From positions 1-16,517 of the forward strand of contig JASKJZ010000015.1 of the NCBI GenBank assembly GCA_030154385.1: a DNA stretch of 16,517 nucleotides, in the 5' to 3' direction. This document shows positions 7,125-13,055 of this stretch, piece after piece (position 1 is the first letter of the stretch; every line of letters starts with the position of its first letter). The notes under the pieces are model-generated. The model saw nothing but the letters and a program-made list of their open reading frames with translations, ran no database searches and was not told the DNA's origin. The translations under genes were made by a program, and so were the position numbers. This stretch comes from Clostridiales bacterium. GTDB lineage: Bacteria > Bacillota_A > Clostridia > Lachnospirales > Lachnospiraceae.

Positions 7125-7203
7125 TATAGATAAGGAGGCTCATATTCGCTATCATAAAGAAAAGCAACCAGTTAAGATTATGTTTTAGAAAGGCGAGTAG
7201 ATT

Positions 7204-9189
7204 ATGATGAATAAGAAAGTACAAGTAGGATTATCTGCACTTGCAGCAGCAGGAGTAGGAGCAACTGCGTTAGTGGTAAAGAATAAAACCAAAGGAAATG
7301 GTGGAAGCACAGAAAAAAAGAAAAAAGTAAAAAATTCCGATAATTCAAGCTATCGCAATACCGAGCGCGGTAAGCATGATAAAAATAGCAAAGGGATTTA
7401 TTATACAAATGGTAACTATGAAGCATTTGCGACACCGAAAAAACCTGAGGGTGTCGATGAAAAAAATGCATATATCGTAGGCAGTGGATTAGCAGCACTT
7501 GCGACCGCATGCTTTCTTGTCCGTGATGGCAAAATGCCAGGTTCCCATATCCACATCTTAGAAGCAATGGATATTGCAGGCGGTGCCTGTGATGGAATTG
7601 AAGACCCAACCAGAGGTTATATCATGAGGGGCGGACGCGAAATGGAAAATCATTTTGAATGCCTATGGGATCTGTTCCACAGCATTCCTTCCCTAGAAAT
7701 TCCAGGTGCTTCGGTACTAGATGAATTTTATTGGCTGAATAAAGAAGATCCCAATTATTCCTTATGCCGTGCAACAAGAAATCAAGGAGTGGATGCACAG
7801 ACAGATGGTAAATTTAATATCAGTCAGAAGGGCTGTATGCAGATTATGAAGCTCTTCATGACAAAGGACGAAGATCTGTATGATAAGACCATCGAGGATG
7901 TATTTGATGAAGAGGTATTTGATTCGACCTTCTGGCTCTATTGGAGAACGATGTTTGCCTTTGAAAACTGGCATAGTGCATTGGAAATGAAGCTCTATTT
8001 CCAACGATTCATCCATCATATTGCAGGACTGCCTGACTTTAGTGCTTTGAAATTTACAAAGTTCAATCAATATGAATCCCTAATTCTTCCAATGCAAAAA
8101 TATTTGGAAGCGGCAGGCGTTACCTTCGAATTTAATACAGAAGTGACCAATGTAATCTTTGAAATTACCAATAATAAAAAGGTTGCAAAGGCAATTGAAT
8201 GTAAGGTAAAGGGTGTTGAAAAGGGAATTGTGCTTACCGAAAACGATTTGGTATTTGTGACAAACGGAAGCTGTACCGAAGGTACGATTTATGGAGATCA
8301 AGATCACGCACCAAACGGAGATGCTGAGGTAAGAACAAGCGGAAGCTGGAGCTTGTGGAAAAATATCGCAAAGCAAGATCCTGCATTTGGACATCCAGAG
8401 AAGTTTTGCTCAGATATTAAAAAGACAAATTGGGAATCTGCAACGGTCACAACCTTGGATGACAAAATCATTCCATACATCACCAATATTTGCAAGCGAG
8501 ATCCAAGAAGTGGTAAGGTTGTAACGGGAGGAATTGTAAGCTGTGAGGATTCTTCTTGGCTGCTTAGCTGGACAATCAATCGTCAAGGACAATTTAAGGA
8601 TCAGGATAAAAATAAGGTATGTGTATGGGTATATGGTCTATTTACCGACGTACCAGGCGACTATGTGAAGAAACCAATGAAGGATTGTACCGGAAAAGAA
8701 ATTACAAAAGAATGGTTGTATCATATGGGCGTACCAGTAAATCAAATTGACGAGCTGGCAGAAAAGAGTGCAGTATGCGTTCCTACCATGATGCCATATA
8801 TTACAGCATTTTTCATGCCAAGAACAAAGGGTGACAGACCAGATGTCATTCCAGATGGCTGTGTTAATTTTGCATTCCTTGGACAGTTTGCAGAAACTCC
8901 TAGAGATACCGTATTTACAACGGAGTATTCCGTAAGAACCGCTATGGAGGCTGTGTATGGTCTGCTTGGTGTGGACAGAGGAGTTCCAGAGGTTTGGGGA
9001 AGCGTTTATGATGTTCGTGAGCTTCTGGATAGCAGCGTGAAATTGATGGATGGTAAATCACCACTTGAAATTGAGCTGCCAGGACCACTCAATGTTTTGA
9101 AAAAACCAGTGCTTCATTTTGTTAAGGGAACGGTGATTGAAAAGCTATTAAGAGATCATGACGTTTTAAAGGATTATATGCTGAAATAA
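7204..9189 (+). CDS. ohyA: Oleate hydratase (myosin-cross-reactive antigen family) with N-terminal membrane-anchor-like extension
   Basis: A 661-residue FAD-dependent oleate hydratase (EC 4.2.1.53), which adds water to the cis-9 double bond of unsaturated fatty acids to give 10-hydroxy acids and so detoxifies them. The conserved enzyme starts near residue 65 (GIYYTNGNYEAFATPKKPEG). The FAD fold carries IVGSGLAALA (91-100) and E120. The MRGGREMENHFE block contains E146, and Y265 lies in MKLYFQRF; their 119-residue spacing equals that of the catalytic Glu/Tyr pair known in the family (E122/Y241 in the Elizabethkingia enzyme). GQFAETPRDTVFTTEYSVR near the C-terminus is also typical. Residues 1-64 are extra: a hydrophobic Ala/Gly-rich stretch (about 7-25) followed by a lysine-rich linker (26-43). 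By the positive-inside rule this would be an anchor leaving the enzyme in the cytoplasm. Stand-alone gene ending at a strong terminator. Confidence 0.95.
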   Translation: MMNKKVQVGLSALAAAGVGATALVVKNKTKGNGGSTEKKKKVKNSDNSSYRNTERGKHDKNSKGIYYTNGNYEAFATPKKPEGVDEKNAYIVGSGLAALATACFLVRDGKMPGSHIHILEAMDIAGGACDGIEDPTRGYIMRGGREMENHFECLWDLFHSIPSLEIPGASVLDEFYWLNKEDPNYSLCRATRNQGVDAQTDGKFNISQKGCMQIMKLFMTKDEDLYDKTIEDVFDEEVFDSTFWLYWRTMFAFENWHSALEMKLYFQRFIHHIAGLPDFSALKFTKFNQYESLILPMQKYLEAAGVTFEFNTEVTNVIFEITNNKKVAKAIECKVKGVEKGIVLTENDLVFVTNGSCTEGTIYGDQDHAPNGDAEVRTSGSWSLWKNIAKQDPAFGHPEKFCSDIKKTNWESATVTTLDDKIIPYITNICKRDPRSGKVVTGGIVSCEDSSWLLSWTINRQGQFKDQDKNKVCVWVYGLFTDVPGDYVKKPMKDCTGKEITKEWLYHMGVPVNQIDELAEKSAVCVPTMMPYITAFFMPRTKGDRPDVIPDGCVNFAFLGQFAETPRDTVFTTEYSVRTAMEAVYGLLGVDRGVPEVWGSVYDVRELLDSSVKLMDGKSPLEIELPGPLNVLKKPVLHFVKGTVIEKLLRDHDVLKDYMLK

Positions 9190-9204
9190 ATAGTAGAGCT
9201 AGAA

Positions 9205-9245
9205 AAAGGGAGTATTCAGGCGAAACGCCTGGATGCTCTTTTTCT
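9205..9245 (+). terminator. Rho-independent terminator of the oleate hydratase gene
   Basis: A 13-bp stem (9210-9222 with 9226-9238, two G-U pairs) with an AAA loop, flanked by AAAAAG before and TTTTTCT after. It begins about 20 bases after the stop codon. Confidence 0.93.
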
Positions 9246-9273
9246 ATACATTTGATTTGGTACATGCTACAAT
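9245..9273 (+). promoter_or_regulatory. Extended -10 promoter of the two-component/ABC module
   Basis: -10 TACAAT (9268-9273) preceded by TG at the extended -10 position (9265-9266), with a partial -35 TATACA (9245-9250) 17 bases upstream. The -35 abuts the preceding terminator. Transcription would start about 40 bases before the response regulator gene. Confidence 0.65.
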
Positions 9274-9319
9274 AAAAATGGTTCGGTTACAAAGAAAACA
9301 ATAGGGAGATAACATAATT

Positions 9320-10006
9320 ATGGCAGATATTTTAGTGCTGGAAGATGATGCGGATATTAATCGTTTAATCGAAAAGGTGCTGGTACAAGAAAATCATCGC
9401 GTGGTCAAGGCGTTTTCAGGAACGGAAGGAGTACTACAATTTTCGATGGAAGAAATGGATTTGATTATCACGGATTTGATGCTTCCTGGTTTATCGGGAG
9501 AAGATTTTATTGCGCAGATACGCAAAACAAGTATTGTTCCGATTATCGCATTGAGTGCGAAAAGCAATTTAGAGGATAAAATAGAGGTGCTAAGCCTTGG
9601 AGCGGATGATTATATAACAAAACCGTTTGAGCCAAAAGAGTTGATTGCCAGGGTAAATGCGCAGCTTAGACGGAGCGGCTTCCAAAATGCAAAGGAAGAG
9701 AAAACAAAAGAAGTCCTGCAGCTAAAAAATTTGGTCTTAGACTTAGAGGCTTTGACGGCAAGTGTGGAGGGGAAGGAGTTAAATCTTACGGTAAAAGAAT
9801 TTGAAATTGTAAGACTGATGCTAGAAAACCCCAAAAAGGTTTTTTCAAAAGAAGCGTTATATGAAGCGATATGGAAGGAAGGATATTATGGGGAAGACAA
9901 TACCATCAGTGTACACATCAGTAATATCCGAAAAAAGATAGAGGCAATCACAAAGGAAGAATATATAACAACCGTGTGGGGGATTGGGTTTAAATTAAAA
10001 CTTTAA
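9320..10006 (+). CDS. OmpR/PhoB-family response regulator
   Basis: A 228-residue two-component response regulator. The receiver domain (1-115) has the acidic pair in LEDDADI (D9, D10), phosphoacceptor D52 in IITDLMLPG, S79, and K101 in ITKPFEPKEL. The C-terminal winged helix (about 130-228) has the NLTVKEFEIVRLMLEN start, SVHISNIRKKI recognition region and TVWGIGFKLKL ending of the OmpR/PhoB group. It is the first gene of a four-gene module whose cognate histidine kinase is the fourth gene, and probably activates the ABC genes. Start: ATG 9320 behind AGGGAG. Confidence 0.93.
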   Translation: MADILVLEDDADINRLIEKVLVQENHRVVKAFSGTEGVLQFSMEEMDLIITDLMLPGLSGEDFIAQIRKTSIVPIIALSAKSNLEDKIEVLSLGADDYITKPFEPKELIARVNAQLRRSGFQNAKEEKTKEVLQLKNLVLDLEALTASVEGKELNLTVKEFEIVRLMLENPKKVFSKEALYEAIWKEGYYGEDNTISVHISNIRKKIEAITKEEYITTVWGIGFKLKL

Positions 10007-10047
10007 ACTTTCTTTATGTTTGATTTATGACTTCTTTAATGGAAAAC

Positions 10048-10064
10048 GATAAGATGGTCTTATC
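10048..10064. repeat. Short hairpin in the response regulator/ATPase intergenic region
   Basis: A perfect 7-bp inverted repeat, GATAAGA (10048-10054) and TCTTATC (10058-10064), with a 3-base loop and no T tract. It is the only structure in the 82-base gap and lies just before the ribosome-binding site of the ATPase gene. It could be a processing or attenuation element or a regulator site; I see no clear separate promoter. Confidence 0.35.
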
Positions 10065-10088
10065 AAACAAGCGAAAGGATGTATCGTA

Positions 10089-11003
10089 ATGAGTGAAACG
10101 ATTTTAAAAATGAATCACATCACTAAGGCATACAAGAAAAAAGTTGTGCTTAAGGATGTTTCGATAACCATTAACAGAGGCGATATCTATGGTCTGGTAG
10201 GAAATAACGGTGCTGGAAAGACGACCCTGATGCGTATGATATGTGGCTTGGCTTTTCCGGACGAAGGGAGCATTGAGCTGTTTCAAAAAACATCAAAAAA
10301 AGAAAGAGATAGGGAGCGATGTAAGATGGGAACCCTGATTGAAGATCCTGGATTTTATGGAAATATGACGGCTTATGAAAATCTGGAATATTTTAGAATT
10401 CAATTTGGTGTACCAGGAAACGAAACCGTAAAGAAAGTGTTGCGGGAGGTGCATTTAGAGGATACAGGGAAAAAACGATATAAAAATTTCTCGATGGGGA
10501 TGAAACAACGACTTGGAATCGCGCTTGCACTGTTACAGACACCTCAATTTTTAATTCTGGACGAACCAATCAACGGCCTGGACCCTTCGGGAATCATAGA
10601 GGTTCGTAATACGTTGCTGGAATTAAATCAAAAGAAAAATACCACAATTTTGATTTCCAGCCATATCTTAGCCGAGATGTCAAATATTGCTACCAAGTAT
10701 GGATTTTTGAGCCATGGCATATTAAAAGAGGAAATTACTGCCGATGAGCTGTTAAAAAAATGCAATAGTTATTTGGATATTACGGTAAAGGACACAAAAG
10801 CAATGAGTGTTATTTTGGAGGAACAGTTTTCTTACCAAAATTTTAAAATTTATCCAGATCACCACATTCACTTATATGAGGGAATTGATCGTACAGAAGA
10901 GATATGTGAGGCGGCCGTGCAACATCATGTTGGATTATCGGGGGTAGAAAAAAAGGTCGTAAATCTGGAAAATTATTATATGAATATGGTAGAGGTTGGA
11001 TAG
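10089..11003 (+). CDS. ABC transporter ATP-binding protein, BcrA/lantibiotic-immunity type
   Basis: A 304-residue cytoplasmic ATPase subunit. Walker A is GNNGAGKTT (38-46), the signature is a variant FSMGMKQRLGIA (134-145), Walker B is FLILDEP (154-160) followed by the D-loop NGLDPSG, and the switch histidine is H192 in SSHIL. At the Q-loop position there is LIEDPGFY with glutamate, as is common in the BcrA and lantibiotic self-protection (LanF) group. The extra 90 residues at the C-terminus also fit that group. With the six-helix permease next to it, it forms an exporter or membrane-detoxifying pump; bacitracin or lantibiotic-like peptides are the likely class of substrate, by family and context. 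Start: ATG 10089 behind AAAGGATG. Confidence 0.9.
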   Translation: MSETILKMNHITKAYKKKVVLKDVSITINRGDIYGLVGNNGAGKTTLMRMICGLAFPDEGSIELFQKTSKKERDRERCKMGTLIEDPGFYGNMTAYENLEYFRIQFGVPGNETVKKVLREVHLEDTGKKRYKNFSMGMKQRLGIALALLQTPQFLILDEPINGLDPSGIIEVRNTLLELNQKKNTTILISSHILAEMSNIATKYGFLSHGILKEEITADELLKKCNSYLDITVKDTKAMSVILEEQFSYQNFKIYPDHHIHLYEGIDRTEEICEAAVQHHVGLSGVEKKVVNLENYYMNMVEVG

Positions 11004-11020
11004 AAAGGGTGGTGTATGTG

Positions 11021-11785
11021 ATGCTAAATTATATGAAAAGTGAAATGTATCGTGCAGTGAAAAATAGAAATCTGATTTTGTTTATGGGAGCTTGTATGGG
11101 GATTTTGTTTGCTCTTGTCATGGTGCTGGTCTATTTTACCAAGGATCCGAAATTTCCATATGCAACCGTAAAATTTGCACTTAGCAACATTTATATGTCG
11201 ATGTCAACTATGCTTTTACTTACGGTTGCGATTGCGGCCATCATCGATAATAACGAATATAAAAATCACACTTTGAAGCATTCGGTTTCCTTTGGAATGA
11301 AAAGAATCCATATTTTTTTGGCTCGATTTATTGCAATGGTACTAAACGCAACCATTGTTTACCTGATTATTACTGGATTTTTTGTATTGATTTCTGGCCT
11401 GTTTTTGCAGCAGGATGATTTTTTTAATCAGATCATGAATTTGACAAGAATTAGTTTGGCTTCGTTTTCTTGCTTGGTATCTGGGATTGCCATTACCTAT
11501 GTTTTTCTGCTTTTGATTGAAAATCCGATTACAGCAGCCATGTGGATTGTAGTAGTCTTAACGGTGCTGCCTCGCTTAATGGCGCTTCTTGGCATGAAAG
11601 TACCTCTTTTTGCAAGGCTCAATGCGTATACCCCTCTTATTTGCCTTTCGATAGGAGGCGAGATGATAACTTCCACCGCAACCAATGTGCATGCGGTACT
11701 CGTAAGCTGCCTGGTAGGACTTGGATGGACGGTCGCATTTTTGATTGTTGGTGCCATCTGTTTTGAACGCATCGAATTAAAATAA
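11021..11785 (+). CDS. ABC-2 type transporter permease, lantibiotic-immunity-like
   Basis: A 254-residue membrane subunit with about six hydrophobic segments (approximate centres 25, 65, 110, 155, 180 and 240). The motif IIDNNEYKNHTLKHSVSFGMKR between helices two and three resembles the conserved 'EYKNGTLKN' region of ABC-2 permeases such as BcrB and LanE/G proteins. The first helix is preceded by a short amphipathic start (LNYMKSEMYRAVKNRN), also typical. I prefer the ATG at 11021, for which AGAAAGG gives suitable spacing; GTG codons at 11009 and 11018 are in frame and possible. It pairs with the ATPase directly upstream. Only one permease is present, unlike CprABC and LanFEG systems that have two. 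Confidence 0.85.
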   Translation: MLNYMKSEMYRAVKNRNLILFMGACMGILFALVMVLVYFTKDPKFPYATVKFALSNIYMSMSTMLLLTVAIAAIIDNNEYKNHTLKHSVSFGMKRIHIFLARFIAMVLNATIVYLIITGFFVLISGLFLQQDDFFNQIMNLTRISLASFSCLVSGIAITYVFLLLIENPITAAMWIVVVLTVLPRLMALLGMKVPLFARLNAYTPLICLSIGGEMITSTATNVHAVLVSCLVGLGWTVAFLIVGAICFERIELK

Positions 11786-11807
11786 CAAATTGAGAGAAGG
11801 ACACATC

Positions 11808-12740
11808 ATGGAGATTATTACTGGAATCAGTATTGCGCTGGCGGTTTATTTTGGCTGGCGCCTCTTCTTGCTAAAAAGAGCGCTGGCACGTTTGGAAAAG
11901 GATGCAAAAGCGGTCAAGCAAGAGATGAAACAGGTAGATTATGCGCAGCGCAATCTGGTTATTTCCTTGCCAGATAAACAGCTGGAACGGTTGGCGTTAT
12001 TAATGAATGATTTCATTGATCAATATGTCCAGGATGTCTCCCTTCAAAAGAAAAATATTGCCTTGTTAAAAAATGAAATCACAATACTTTCCCATGATCT
12101 TCGAACGCCTCTTACGTCGATTTTAGGTTATATTAACTTATTAGATCAAGAAGCACTGACGAGGGATCAAAAAGAAGTATTTGAAGTAATCAGTCGAAAA
12201 GGAGTCCAACTAAATGAGTTGGTAGAACAGCTCTATGAATATGCAAGGTTAGGAAATTTAGAGTATCGATTTCACTGGGAAACAATTGATTTGTATCGAT
12301 TTTTGAAAGAACATTTGCTGAATACTTATCTGGAATTTGAGGCCAAAAATCTGGAACTTGTGACTTCGTTTCCAAGTGAGCATGCCCCGATTTACATCAA
12401 GGCGGATAAGATGGCGCTGCAACGAGTGTTGAGTAACCTAACCTCCAATGCGATTAAGTATGCCAATGGATATGCAAAAGTCGCCCTGGAAAAAAATAAC
12501 CGCTATGCAACGCTTATTTTTTGCACAAGTAGGGGTGAACTAACCGAATATGATATTGCGCATTTGTTCGATCGCTATTATCAAAAAAGCGATGGAGAAA
12601 ATCAAAAGGGCAGCAGTGGGCTGGGTCTTACGATTACAAAGATGTTCGTGGAGCAGATGAAGGGTACTATGGAAGTACGGGCAGATGAAAGAAATCTATT
12701 CATTACCTGTCGGTTCCAAGTAAGAGCAGACGTATCATAG
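11808..12740 (+). CDS. Sensor histidine kinase, single-membrane-helix type
   Basis: A 310-residue membrane-bound sensor kinase. One membrane helix (about 4-23) is followed by a charged coiled-coil linker (24-90), with no extracellular sensing domain. The dimerisation and phosphoacceptor helix carries H96 in LSHDLRTPLTSILGY. The ATPase domain has the N-box LTSNAIKYA, an F-box in LFDRYYQKS and the G2 box GSSGLGLTITK. The G1 box (normally DxGxG) is degenerate, reading CTSRGEL. Similar G1 variants occur, as I recall, in clostridial antibiotic-peptide sensor kinases, so the protein may still be active. The ATG at 11808 lies 7 bases after AGAAGG; the TTG at 11790 has no good site. Lacking a sensing domain, it probably monitors the membrane or the adjacent transporter. 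Confidence 0.9.
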   Translation: MEIITGISIALAVYFGWRLFLLKRALARLEKDAKAVKQEMKQVDYAQRNLVISLPDKQLERLALLMNDFIDQYVQDVSLQKKNIALLKNEITILSHDLRTPLTSILGYINLLDQEALTRDQKEVFEVISRKGVQLNELVEQLYEYARLGNLEYRFHWETIDLYRFLKEHLLNTYLEFEAKNLELVTSFPSEHAPIYIKADKMALQRVLSNLTSNAIKYANGYAKVALEKNNRYATLIFCTSRGELTEYDIAHLFDRYYQKSDGENQKGSSGLGLTITKMFVEQMKGTMEVRADERNLFITCRFQVRADVS

Positions 12741-12747
12741 GTGCAGA

Positions 12748-12791
12748 GGATGTAAGTTTTCTAAAATAATAGAGAACTTATATCCTTTTTT
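12748..12791 (+). terminator. Rho-independent terminator of the two-component/ABC module
   Basis: A 15-bp stem (12748-12762 with 12771-12785, two wobble pairs) with an 8-base loop, followed directly by TTTTTTATTTATT. It begins 8 bases after the kinase stop codon. Confidence 0.92.
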
Positions 12792-12961
12792 ATTTATTCT
12801 AAAATTCGAAATCCGCCCGATTCGGGCACTTTCTCACATATTATAAAATCAACAAAAAGAATAAAAGGATTTACTATCGGAAAAATACAGTAAAAATAAC
12901 CAATAAAAAAGATAATCAATTGTATATATATACGAAATAGACATAAAACTATAAAATATAA
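12792..12961. other. AT-rich intergenic stretch without a gene
   Basis: Between the kinase terminator and the arabinofuranosidase promoter I see no convincing coding sequence. It holds a 5-bp GC-rich hairpin, GCCCG-ATT-CGGGC (12815-12827), and a 12-bp AT palindrome GTATATATATAC (12922-12933) about 30 bases before the -35 box. The latter could be an upstream regulatory site or simple AT richness. Confidence 0.5.
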
Positions 12962-12991
12962 TTGACGAATTTGAAATGTTTGCGATATAAT
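12962..12991 (+). promoter_or_regulatory. Sigma-A promoter of the arabinofuranosidase operon
   Basis: -35 TTGACG (12962-12967), an 18-base spacer and -10 TATAAT (12986-12991). Transcription should start near 12998, leaving a leader of about 58 bases before the start codon at 13056. Confidence 0.8.
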
Positions 12992-13002
12992 GCAGCTATA
13001 AA

Positions 13003-13018
13003 GGTAAAACGATTGACC
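13003..13018. promoter_or_regulatory. Imperfect palindrome, candidate LacI-type operator
   Basis: GGTAAAACGATTGACC is an imperfect 16-bp palindrome (12 of 16 symmetric positions) around a central CG, starting about 5 bases after the expected transcription start. A central CG with A-rich left and T-rich right halves is typical of LacI-family operators, which often control hemicellulose genes. It does not match the CcpA cre consensus at the outer positions. The regulator is not in the window. Confidence 0.4.
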
Positions 13019-13055
13019 AAAATAAACATAATATGTAAAGGAAATAGGTATATAC

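Noticed and set aside
7132..7188. A possible mini-ORF behind AAGGAGG, starting at ATT 7144 and ending at TAG 7186-7188
   Set aside because: ATT is a very rare start codon, the peptide would be 14 residues without recognisable features, and the frame is simply the open continuation of the TetR frame after its stop.
7202..7609. A 135-codon minus-strand open frame opposite the oleate hydratase N-terminus, and other antisense open frames across the window
   Set aside because: They lack ribosome-binding sites and promoters, have low-complexity or His/Leu/Ser-rich products, and mirror well-identified genes on the other strand.
13003..13018. A CcpA cre site at the arabinofuranosidase promoter
   Set aside because: The outer positions do not match the TGWAANCGNTNWCA pattern; only the central CG and adjacent A residues agree.
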